64,000 bases of DNA from JAJXXT01 sp963764465. Its GTDB lineage: Bacteria; Pseudomonadota; Alphaproteobacteria; Acetobacterales; Acetobacteraceae. The position numbers and the translations under genes were made by a program. Numbering within the stretch: position 1 is the first letter of the stretch; each line of letters opens with the position of its first letter. Positions 1-7,527 of this stretch are shown in pieces. The DNA lies in the NCBI GenBank assembly GCA_963764465.1, contig CAVXSO010000001.1:1-64000 (forward strand), read 5' to 3'. The notes below the pieces were generated by a model. The model made no database searches, was not told the origin of the DNA, and saw nothing but the letters and a program-made list of their open reading frames with translations.

Positions 1-148
1 GGGAATTGGGATGGCTTCTAGCGCTGGCGTAGATCGAACGGCATGAGCGAGCGAAGATTGGCTGGCCATGAACAGGGTTCCTTAGATGCCGCGCTACGAC
101 GCCCTGTGGCGTAATCTGTCCCAGCGCTACGAACTTATTACATTATAC

Positions 149-290
149 GGCATCGCCGTGTCGCCCGACATGATTTCGACCATCACCGACGCAGTTCTGG
201 AGGCGGTGGCGGATTGGCAGAGTCGGCCGCTGTATGCCTGCTGCCCGTTCGTCTTTTTCGACGCGATCCGGGTGAAAGTCCGGGATGTTC
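149..290 (+). pseudogene. IS256-family transposase remnant
   Basis: A stretch of about 47 codons reads like the start of the catalytic domain of Mutator/IS256-type transposases: GIAVSPDMISTITDAV, then a segment equivalent to the family's 'WQNRPL...YPIVFFDALRVKIRD', here ending FFDAIRVKVRD. Similarity stops after VKVRD, and the open frame that runs on to 1441 is only the antisense of the neighbouring glycosyltransferase gene. No terminal repeats are visible, so this is an isolated fragment marking past insertion. The family assignment rests on motif recall, not on a search. Confidence 0.72.
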
Positions 291-505
291 GTGTTGAAGC
301 AGTTGCCCGCCCGTGCATGGGCGCCCGGCTGACCTACACGCTCAATATCGACCAGACAGACCTGCCGCAGGCAACCACTTCGCTCACTGACTTGCTCCCG
401 AATTCCCCCCTGTCACCAGCCGCTCCTACGAGCTCGACCGGATGCTTCCACGTAGCGCTGCATGACGCCACGCGAACCGTGGTCCTTGACCGCGGCGATC
501 GTCGA

Positions 506-3500
506 TCATGCCTTTCCTGCGATTATGCGGGCGATCACCGCTTCCCGGGCCAAGGCGCTGGGGCTATCGCGGACCCCGCCGGGCTCGTGCATGTAAAGCG
601 GCGCGCGGATCCAGACAGGCCTCTGGGCGGCCTCCACCATCGGCACCATGAACGCCCAGTCCGAGGCAAGTTCCGGATACTCGCCGTCGACGCGGAGCAC
701 GGCATCGGGCAACCCGTCGAAAAGGCCTTTGCGGAAACTACGCAGGTGCTGCCAGACATTGCCGCCGCGATGGTGACGCGGGGCGTCGAGGCGCACCGGG
801 TAATGGACTTTCTTGTCGGTGCGCAGCATGGAGCCGATGGTCAAGTCCGCACCTCCATCATATTCCGCGGCAAGACGGTCAAGGACGTTGCGCCCGATCA
901 GGTGATCATCGGCGTCGAGTGTCACCATGACCTGATCGGGCGATGCACAAAGCTGTCGCACAGCGTGGACCGTGTTGGCCAGCAGCCCGGCCCTGCGCCG
1001 CCGGGCGATGAAGCTGACTTGTGTTGTGCGAGGCGCGAGGATCCGCTCGACTTCCTCGGTGATCCAGGGAGCGGAAGCATCATCGATCACGACCGCACCC
1101 CAGTCGCCTCGATCCTGGCAGAGCACCGAGTTCCAACAGCGCCGAAACCGTTCCGGCATCACGTTCCGACCGCAGATAATAAGCACAAAGCGCTCGGACC
1201 GCTCCGGACGGCGCCAAGCCGTCAACGCTCCGGTCCACTCGATCTTGCCCTGCTGCATCGGGGGCACATATCCGCGCGCTACCGCAGCCCGGACCTCCTC
1301 CCATGCGTCGAGATCTCCCTTTCTTTCGTTGGGCGGATGTATGCAGAAGGCGTGCCCATCGCCCCCTCGCAGCGAGGTGCCGCGACCCTGCCGCACAGCC
1401 TCGTCCAGGGCGCGATGCCACGAGAGACGCGGCATTCCTGAGGCCGCCTTGTTCGGCAACGGCAGGATCGTCCTCATGCGCACCAGGTCGATGAGGCTGA
1501 GCCGGCTTTCCACGCGCCACGGGACGTTCCCGTCCTCGGCCGTCCATGGGCGCGGCTCGGCGTCGGCGACGGGAAAGCTTGCGGTCAGCGCGCGGGGCGA
1601 GGCATCGAGCGTCCCGGTCAACTCGCCAACCGGATCGCGGGTCCGGTCGATGCGGCCGATCATCATATCGACATCAGCGTGAAGCACACGCGGCGCCGTA
1701 CAGGCGTCGAAGCCGGCCAACAGCGCTCCCGTTGCCGCCCCGCCCGTGCTGTGGGAAGCGGGAACGTCAATCCCAAACCAGCGACTATTGAGCGCGCGCA
1801 GCCCTTCAGGCGCGGAGGGTGTCTCTACGATGCGGTCGACTTCGCCCTCGGCCAGCAGGCGTCGGGCCGCAGTGCGCAACGCCGCGAGATCGCCCGCGGC
1901 ATGGGCACGAGGGAATCCATCGGTCCGGGTGTCGAGCGCAAGCACCGTCTCGCTAAACACCTGCGGGCCTTCCAGCGCCGTCAACAAGTCGCGTAAATGG
2001 ATTTCCAGCGCCTCCGCATCCATGGCACATGCTGTGACAAGCAGTGCGACCTCGGGTTTCGGTGTGGGCATTAACTCCAGCAAGAGCAGATCCGCCACGA
2101 TCTCAAAACGTTCGAAGTCAGTGCAGAAGCGCTCATGCCGCTCAACGACACGAAGTCCGGCTCGTGCGAGAAGCCGACGCAACAGGCGCTCGCTCCGATG
2201 CACCTTATGTAGGATGCTTCCGGTCGCGCGCACTCGCCTTGTCCAGGGTGCAGCGCCGCACCCGCAGGGAGGGCTAAGGGGCTCGGCCTCGGCGACCTTC
2301 ACGCGGTGAGCGTAGGCTGGATGGCAGAGCGCGAGCAGCACGCGCCCTTCCGGCGCCAGGGCCATGCGCAGATCGGAAAGGACAGTATCAAGTGCGCCAT
2401 CGGCGAGAAGGCAGGCAACCCGCCGGCAGATCACTAAGTCGAACGGCCCCAACGCGACGGCTTCGGTAGCAGAGGTGGCGATACGCACGCCGTCCTGAAC
2501 CAACGCCTTCAGTCGCAGAGCACCCGCGGGATCGGGATCCCACGCTACGACCTCCGCGCCAGCCCTGGCGAGCGTGGCAGCCTGCTTGCCCTTGCCGGCA
2601 CCGTAGTCGAGAACCGAGGCCGGGCGGAGCGCTAGCGCTCGCATTATCGTCGGATCGGGCAGGATGTGCAGGCCCAGCCGTTCGCGAACGGCATGGATGA
2701 GGCCCTCGTGCCCCACGAGCTCGGGTAAGCATGAGTTGCGCAGCGATCGGCGCATGAGGTGATCGAGATCCTCCCGCCACCACCAGCGCCAGCAGAGCCA
2801 GGCTCGGCGGCACATGCGCGTGAACTCAACGCTCCTTGCCTCTGGATCGTTGAGGGGCACAAGATCTGCGCCGTAATCGATTAGCCGCACGACACCACTT
2901 GCCACCCGGAGGTTCTTCGGATGGAGATTGCGGTGCACGAGTCCCGCTTGGTGCAGATTGGCAATCAATTCCACGAGGCCTGGCCCGTGGCCGCCAGTCC
3001 AGGGCGCCGAGGGCTCGAAGGGCACTGCAAGCAGCCAGCCGACCGGAGTGCGGGTCATGGCTAGCGGCCGGACCAAAGCCGTTCCCAAACTGGGAGTATG
3101 GATCAGCTCCTGCAGAACGGGAGCTGCTCGCGCCGCCAGTTGCGGGCTCCAGCGGTCGAAGAGTTTCCAGACCGTACGTTCGTCGCTGACCGCAACGCCT
3201 TCCGCACCCTGCCCGAGCACGTGCAACGGGGCCTCGGGGCTTACGTGCGCGATAATGGCGGCTCGGGCCGCATCAATCCGCGCCGTTTCGAGTAGTTGCG
3301 GAATCGTCGTTGCCGCACGAATCCGCTTCGAATACCCGTTGATACGCGCGTCAAGCCCCTCGATAAAGTCCCGAACCTCGACGGGGCCAAACGCGCGGAC
3401 GGCCGACTCGATCCGCGCGAAGTCATCCGGAGAGAACATCGCAAGCAGCTGCTGCGCGTGCTCGGCAAGCGACGCGCGTGGAGCATGGGTCGGCGCTTCG

Positions 3501-4513
3501 TCCCGGCACCAAGCCACCATCTCCCTCGCAAGGCCTCGGATACGGTGGAAGGAGAGGCGAAGGGCGGCCAGGCGCTCCTCCTCATATTTCTCGCAGAGCG
3601 TCTCGAGGCGGCCCGGGTCCTCTGCCGCCTCCTTCAAGGCGCTAAAGACGGCAAAACCGCGGATATCGTCGGCGATCCCAGCATGGTCAAGAATTTCCGG
3701 CGGATCGAGATCGGTCCGGTCGTGCCGCACGGGAACAGGGACTGAAACGACCTTTCGGTGGCAGCGCCGACGCTGCATCAGTGACCAAATCATGTCCGAC
3801 CGCCGTGCCGGTCTTCCATCGACTGTGGGCGAGACGTTCGGCAGATCGGCCAGCGTTTCGGGATCGAAAATGAAAGTGTTGCCGCCTCGGTTCAGGGTTT
3901 CACCCAATACGAAACCCTCTATTTCCGCCGCCTCGGCGAGCAATGGGCGCAGGGGTGCCTCTCCGGCCAGAATGCGTGGAATCATCTCCCCAAGCCGGGC
4001 GAGAGCCGCGCTGCAGGGCTCGTCGGGATGCGCTGGGTCGAGCGCAAACGGGGTTTCGAGCCGGTCTGTCTCAATCCGCGAAAGATCATAGTAGTAATCG
4101 CGCCGCCCGGCGCGCAGTCCAGCATTATGGGCCGCGGCCGTTGGAACGGGGGCTTCTGCGGGCAAAGAGGCAAGTCGCCGCAGATTCCACATAAGATCGC
4201 TCAACTGTCCTCTGACGCTGGCCACTGCAGGAAGGGGGGGCGCGCCAGTGTAGCTTCCGATGCAAATGTCGGCGCCGGTCGCACGCATACGTCGCAGGGC
4301 ACGGCCCAGCAACAGCGGACAACGTGCGGGCCCGGACGTCGTCGCAATCAACGGGTCGAGCCGCATGTCGTCGTCGAGTATCCAGATTACGCATCCAGGA
4401 CGCTCGCGTGCCATGTGATACAGAAAGGCCTGCAGCGCGGTGCGAGCATCGGCGATTGCGAGCCGCCCGAACTCGGTCCGACCCTTCGGGGTGCCACTCG
4501 CCAGATCGTGCAA
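506..4513 (-). CDS. Large polysaccharide enzyme, 3' part: glycosyltransferase, kinase-like, methyltransferase and GT2 domains
   Basis: This 1335-residue part continues the frame that begins at 5582. Residues 1 to about 330 complete a GT-A-like domain with an acidic DDD at 47-49. Residues 425-600 look like a protein or LPS kinase: glycine loop GQGAEG (434-439), lysine 450, HRNLHPKN catalytic-loop-like motif (527-534) and DYG (546-548) in place of DFG. Residues 620-815 are a class I SAM-dependent methyltransferase (VLDYGAGKG, 634-642). Residues 820-1090 look like another GT-A fold (DVD, 947-949), and 1105-1335 form a GT2 domain with DADD at 1200-1203. The nominal first codon is TTG and falls inside a domain, so this is not an independent start. 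The kinase plus methyltransferase pairing recalls WbdD-type chain terminators of O-antigen polymannose. A role in building and capping a surface glycan is inference. Confidence 0.8.
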   Translation of the reverse strand: MHDLASGTPKGRTEFGRLAIADARTALQAFLYHMARERPGCVIWILDDDMRLDPLIATTSGPARCPLLLGRALRRMRATGADICIGSYTGAPPLPAVASVRGQLSDLMWNLRRLASLPAEAPVPTAAAHNAGLRAGRRDYYYDLSRIETDRLETPFALDPAHPDEPCSAALARLGEMIPRILAGEAPLRPLLAEAAEIEGFVLGETLNRGGNTFIFDPETLADLPNVSPTVDGRPARRSDMIWSLMQRRRCHRKVVSVPVPVRHDRTDLDPPEILDHAGIADDIRGFAVFSALKEAAEDPGRLETLCEKYEEERLAALRLSFHRIRGLAREMVAWCRDEAPTHAPRASLAEHAQQLLAMFSPDDFARIESAVRAFGPVEVRDFIEGLDARINGYSKRIRAATTIPQLLETARIDAARAAIIAHVSPEAPLHVLGQGAEGVAVSDERTVWKLFDRWSPQLAARAAPVLQELIHTPSLGTALVRPLAMTRTPVGWLLAVPFEPSAPWTGGHGPGLVELIANLHQAGLVHRNLHPKNLRVASGVVRLIDYGADLVPLNDPEARSVEFTRMCRRAWLCWRWWWREDLDHLMRRSLRNSCLPELVGHEGLIHAVRERLGLHILPDPTIMRALALRPASVLDYGAGKGKQAATLARAGAEVVAWDPDPAGALRLKALVQDGVRIATSATEAVALGPFDLVICRRVACLLADGALDTVLSDLRMALAPEGRVLLALCHPAYAHRVKVAEAEPLSPPCGCGAAPWTRRVRATGSILHKVHRSERLLRRLLARAGLRVVERHERFCTDFERFEIVADLLLLELMPTPKPEVALLVTACAMDAEALEIHLRDLLTALEGPQVFSETVLALDTRTDGFPRAHAAGDLAALRTAARRLLAEGEVDRIVETPSAPEGLRALNSRWFGIDVPASHSTGGAATGALLAGFDACTAPRVLHADVDMMIGRIDRTRDPVGELTGTLDASPRALTASFPVADAEPRPWTAEDGNVPWRVESRLSLIDLVRMRTILPLPNKAASGMPRLSWHRALDEAVRQGRGTSLRGGDGHAFCIHPPNERKGDLDAWEEVRAAVARGYVPPMQQGKIEWTGALTAWRRPERSERFVLIICGRNVMPERFRRCWNSVLCQDRGDWGAVVIDDASAPWITEEVERILAPRTTQVSFIARRRRAGLLANTVHAVRQLCASPDQVMVTLDADDHLIGRNVLDRLAAEYDGGADLTIGSMLRTDKKVHYPVRLDAPRHHRGGNVWQHLRSFRKGLFDGLPDAVLRVDGEYPELASDWAFMVPMVEAAQRPVWIRAPLYMHEPGGVRDSPSALAREAVIARIIAGKA

Positions 4514-5582
4514 GCCGCTTGAGTTGCGCGTGACCGATCAGGCGAATCCGCAGTCGCTTCCGCTTCTGCGCGAGCATGTCTTCCAGCTCTGCGCGGGCTC
4601 CCTCCCCGGGGCGGTTTTCGAGAACCAGTACGTCTGGAGGTTCCAGCCCCTCGTTCTCGATCACGTTGCCGAGGTCGTCGAGCAGGCGGGAGACTGACAT
4701 GATGCGGCGATCATCCGCGATGATGCCAACAAGCAACGGAGGCGTTTCGGCCTCCGCTGCTGGGGGATGGTGGTGCCGTGGTGCCATCTCCGTCGCCCCT
4801 GGCGCAGGATGCCAGTCAAAAAGGCGCGCTGCACGCTCTAAGTGCCGGGCCCGTCGTCCCGAGGTCATCAAAGGCCCATGGATGACGTCGAACATCTGCA
4901 GACCTGCATGCTTGTCTGATGAGCCCGGCAGCGAGAGCCTGGGACGGTCAAAGCAGGCATGGTGCGCGGCGCTCGGCGTCAGCGTGGCCGCATATCTCAG
5001 CCTTGGCCGACGGCAGAGCCGGATCAGCAGATCTCGATCGGTGCATGCGCGCAATGCCTCATTGAATCCCCCAGCCTCAAGGAGGATGTCGAGCCGCACC
5101 GCCAGGTTGGTCCCCTGAATGCCTGGATTACCCTCCATAAACTGATCTGCAAAAATCGTTGTCGGAGGGTCAACTCTGCGCGCGACGTGTCCCGTTTCCA
5201 CACGGAGAAACGGTGTTGCGACGACCTCAGCGCCCTCGGAGATCCGCGCCTCAATCTCGGCGAGATGGCCGGGCATCCACGCATCATCATCGTCGAGAAA
5301 AGCGACGAAGACCGCCCTCGGATCACTGTGGTATCGCGCGAGGTGATCAAGGCCCGTATTCAACGAACCTGAGAGGCTAGGCGTCCTGCGGTTCGCGAGG
5401 TACTGCAAACTGGTTGTTACGGTCGGAAGCCGGGCGGCAAGGTCTGTCGTACCGCCATCGTCGATCACGACGATCGCGTCTGCCGGGCGCGTTTGCGAGA
5501 GTACGGAGGGCAGCGCGCGATCCAGTAGCAGTCGTTCGCGCTCATGCGTCGCCATCAATGCGACGATTATTGGTCTCTTCAT
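4125..5582 (-). CDS. Large polysaccharide enzyme, 5' part: GT2 domain and start of a second GT-A domain
   Basis: Residues 1 to about 250 are a family 2 glycosyltransferase: an N-terminal IIVALMATHERERLL strand, VVIDDGG near 38-44 and a metal-binding LDDDDAW at 96-102. A second GT-like domain starts near residue 268 (LVGIIADDR). After about residue 355 (near 4515) the frame loses sense, while the -1 neighbour frame continues the same domain, so codons from about 4513 down to 4125 in this frame are out-of-frame readthrough. ATG at 5582 is chosen because GGGG lies six bases upstream; an ATG at 5588 is also possible. Joined to the 3' part, the product would be about 1690 residues. Whether the break is real, programmed or an assembly error is open. 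Confidence 0.75.
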   Translation of the reverse strand: MKRPIIVALMATHERERLLLDRALPSVLSQTRPADAIVVIDDGGTTDLAARLPTVTTSLQYLANRRTPSLSGSLNTGLDHLARYHSDPRAVFVAFLDDDDAWMPGHLAEIEARISEGAEVVATPFLRVETGHVARRVDPPTTIFADQFMEGNPGIQGTNLAVRLDILLEAGGFNEALRACTDRDLLIRLCRRPRLRYAATLTPSAAHHACFDRPRLSLPGSSDKHAGLQMFDVIHGPLMTSGRRARHLERAARLFDWHPAPGATEMAPRHHHPPAAEAETPPLLVGIIADDRRIMSVSRLLDDLGNVIENEGLEPPDVLVLENRPGEGARAELEDMLAQKRKRLRIRLIGHAQLKRLARSGEWHPEGSDRVRAARNRRCSHRAAGLSVSHGTRASWMRNLDTRRRHAARPVDCDDVRARTLSAVAGPCPATYACDRRRHLHRKLHWRAPPSCSGQRQRTVERSYVESAATCLFARRSPRSNGRGP

Positions 5583-5804
5583 AGTCATCCCCGATGAATG
5601 GACGGAATCTAGGTGCCGTCTCGATGGAGAGAGCATGGCGAGACAAGGAGATCGGTTGGATCCTTCATCGTGGGTCTCTGCCGCCCAATACGCCACGTCT
5701 CTATCATCGAGAACAACTCAAAACGGTATACGATGCTTTACGACGGAAATACAACCGCGTCAGACCAGTGCGGGCCATTTGGGCTTGTCCGTCGTCGAAT
5801 GCTT
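5583..5804. other. Short spacer between the polysaccharide gene and the IS3 element
   Basis: No convincing gene is present in these 222 bases. Composition is less GC-rich than the flanks, and this side of the IS shows no continuation of the truncated ADP-ribosylglycohydrolase found on the other side. Confidence 0.5.
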
Positions 5805-5837
5805 TGAGACTGTGGCGGTCGGTTGCGAACGGAGGAT
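5805..5837 (+). repeat. IS3 element left inverted repeat
   Basis: This pairs imperfectly with 7270-7303 on the opposite strand. The outer six bases (TGAGAC) and the inner ten (AACGGAGGAT) are identical; the middle differs by small indels. Confidence 0.7.
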
Positions 5838-5858
5838 CCGGCACATCTGGGTTGAACG

Positions 5859-6839
5859 TTATGCGGCCTGGTGGAGGTGGAGCAAGCGTCGCTGATGGAT
5901 GGTGTCACGCTTGATGCGTTGTCGCTCGGCGAGGATGCCTGCAGCGCGGCCGCAGTAGACGTCAGCGGGCGTGAGGTTGCCGAGGCTCTCGTGGCAGCGC
6001 CGGTGGTTGTAGTGCTCGACGAAGGCGGCGACCTGGGCCTCGAGCTGGCCGGGCAGGTAGTAGTTCTCGAGCAGGATCCGGTTCTTCAGCGTCTGGTGCC
6101 AGCGCTCGATTTTTCCCTGCGTCTGCGGATGGCATGGCGCACCGCGGATGTGTTCGATCCGCTGAGCCGCGAGCCAGTCTGCGAGATCGCCCGCAATGTA
6201 GCACGGGCCATTGTCCGAGAGCAGCCGCGGCCGGTGGTGCACGCGCGCTGCCGTGCAGCCTGAGGCGGCAAGCGCCGGTTCCAGGGTGTCGGTGACGTCG
6301 CGCGCCGCCATTGTGGTGCACAGCTTCCAGGCGATGATGTAGCGGGAGAAGTCGTCGAGCACGGTGGAGAGATAGAACCAGCCCCAGCCGATCACCTTCA
6401 GGTAGGTAAAGTCGGTCTGCCAGAGCTGGTTCGGCGCGGTGGTCTTGCTGTGGAACGCCTCGGCCGCCTTGATGACGATGAAGGCCGGGCTGGTGATCAG
6501 GTCGTGCGCCTTGAGCAGGCGGTAGACCGAGGCCTCGGAGACGAAGTAGCGCTCGGTCTCGGTGAACCGCACCGCCAGTTCGCGCGGCGACAGCTCGGGC
6601 TCGGCCAGCGCCAGGTCGAGGATCCGCTGGCGCACCGCATCAGGGATTCGGTTCCAAATCCGGCCCGGCCGCGACGTGCGATCGGCGAGGGCTTCCGGGC
6701 CGCCAGTTTGGAAGCAGTCATACCATCGGTAGAAGGTCGCCGGCGGGATGCCGAGCTGACGCAGGGTGCGCCGCACCGACAGATGGGATTGCTCGACCAG
6801 GCGGATGATCTCGAGCTTCTCGGCGGCGGGGTATCTCAT
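5859..6839 (-). CDS. IS3-family transposase OrfB (DDE integrase core)
   Basis: The 326-residue product has an N-terminal helix-turn-helix (about 8-40, then a second helical region to 115) and an rve-type catalytic core. The DDE triad is visible as D143 (WQTDFTYL), D209 (LLSDNGPCY) and E245 (QGKIERWHQ), with the 35-residue spacing between the last two that is typical of IS3/retroviral integrases. The start ATG overlaps the orfA stop as ATGA (6836-6839), so translation is either coupled or uses frameshifting as in other IS3 elements. The frame is intact, so the element may still be active. Confidence 0.93.
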   Translation of the reverse strand: MRYPAAEKLEIIRLVEQSHLSVRRTLRQLGIPPATFYRWYDCFQTGGPEALADRTSRPGRIWNRIPDAVRQRILDLALAEPELSPRELAVRFTETERYFVSEASVYRLLKAHDLITSPAFIVIKAAEAFHSKTTAPNQLWQTDFTYLKVIGWGWFYLSTVLDDFSRYIIAWKLCTTMAARDVTDTLEPALAASGCTAARVHHRPRLLSDNGPCYIAGDLADWLAAQRIEHIRGAPCHPQTQGKIERWHQTLKNRILLENYYLPGQLEAQVAAFVEHYNHRRCHESLGNLTPADVYCGRAAGILAERQRIKRDTIHQRRLLHLHQAA

Positions 6840-7237
6840 GCGCGGTCGTCCCCAGCCCCGATCATGCTTTTTTTCAGCAGCCGCAGCTCCAGCGCCTGCT
6901 CGGCCACCACCTCCTTCAGTGACCGGGCCTCCTCGCGCAGCGTCTTGACCTCGTCAGTCGTCGCTGCGCGTGCGGTGTCACCCGCCAGGCGACGCTTGCC
7001 GGCTTCGAGGAAATCCTTGGACCAAGCGTAGTAAAGGCTCTCGGCAATGCCTTCCCGGCGGCATAGGGCGGCAATGCTGTCCTCGCCGCGCAAGCCCTCC
7101 AGCACGATGCGGATCTTGTCCTCGGCCGAGTGGTGCTTGCGGGTGGCGCGGCGGATGTCACGGACAGCCTGCTCGACGGACGGCTTCGCCGACACGTCAT
7201 ACGGCCGTGCGGTAGGCGCGGAGGATTTCTGGCTCAT
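6836..7237 (-). CDS. IS3-family transposase OrfA
   Basis: This is a 133-residue HTH_Tnp_1-type protein. The helix-turn-helix is around residues 30-75 (KHHSAEDKIRIVLEGLRGE ... ICRREGIAESLYY-like), followed by a leucine-rich coiled coil near the C terminus (TLREEARSLKEVVAEQALEL) that in IS3 elements mediates OrfA/OrfAB dimerisation. ATG 7237 is preferred over an upstream in-frame ATG at 7285 because AAGGAG lies seven bases before it and 7285 lies in the inverted repeat. It is encoded together with orfB. Confidence 0.9.
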   Translation of the reverse strand: MSQKSSAPTARPYDVSAKPSVEQAVRDIRRATRKHHSAEDKIRIVLEGLRGEDSIAALCRREGIAESLYYAWSKDFLEAGKRRLAGDTARAATTDEVKTLREEARSLKEVVAEQALELRLLKKSMIGAGDDRA

Positions 7238-7269
7238 CTGCACTCCTTGACGGTTACGAAGAGCCAGAA

Positions 7270-7303
7270 ATCCTCCGTTCCTCAACTACACCCGCCTGTC
7301 TCA
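7270..7303 (-). repeat. IS3 element right inverted repeat
   Basis: This is the partner of 5805-5837. It also supplies the last few codons and the stop codon read by the truncated ADP-ribosylglycohydrolase. Confidence 0.7.
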
Positions 7304-7527
7304 TTGACCCTGACGCCGGACACCTCCGCCGTGAAGAGGGACATCTGCGTGTCGTCCGTGATGGAACCAGAGCGCCCAAAGGCAGGTGCGTAATCGCGTA
7401 TCCCGGCCTCACCGAACTGCCGCCGGATGCTAGCAAGCGAGAGGAATTCGACCGGCGCGCCGAGAGCATCGCCTACGGCGCCACCCAGGAGAGTCCCACG
7501 AACTCTACTGGTCGTCGTGAGAGCCAT
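7282..7527 (-). pseudogene. ADP-ribosylglycohydrolase, truncated by the IS3 element
   Basis: Only the first 75 or so residues remain of a protein family usually near 300. They carry two hallmark motifs of the DraG/ARH fold, GTLLGGAVGDALGAPVEF (11-28) and the metal-binding GSITDDTQMSLF (54-65). The last codons are read from the IS right end. Members remove ADP-ribose from proteins or nucleic acids, but this remnant lacks most of the active site and cannot be functional. Its ATG (7525-7527) overlaps the stop of the SNF2/DUF3883 gene (TAATG), so the two were once translationally coupled. The rest of the gene is not on the other side of the IS. Confidence 0.85.

Larger units (their letters stand above)
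5805..7303 (-). mobile_element. Complete IS3-family insertion sequence (about 1.5 kb)
   Basis: The element is bounded by imperfect inverted repeats of about 33 bp: the left end (5805-5837) begins TGAGAC and ends AACGGAGGAT, and the right end read on the minus strand (7303 back to 7270) has the same TGAGAC start and AACGGAGGAT end. Inside are orfA and orfB in overlapping frames, the normal IS3 layout. No target-site duplication is seen: the left flank ends AATGCTT and the right flank starts TTGACCC. That suggests rearrangement at one end after insertion. The element interrupts the ADP-ribosylglycohydrolase gene to its right. Confidence 0.85.

Noticed and set aside
86..1441. 451-codon open frame on the plus strand
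   Set aside because: Only its first 70 codons match anything (IS256 remnant); the rest is antisense to the conserved GT2 domain on the minus strand.
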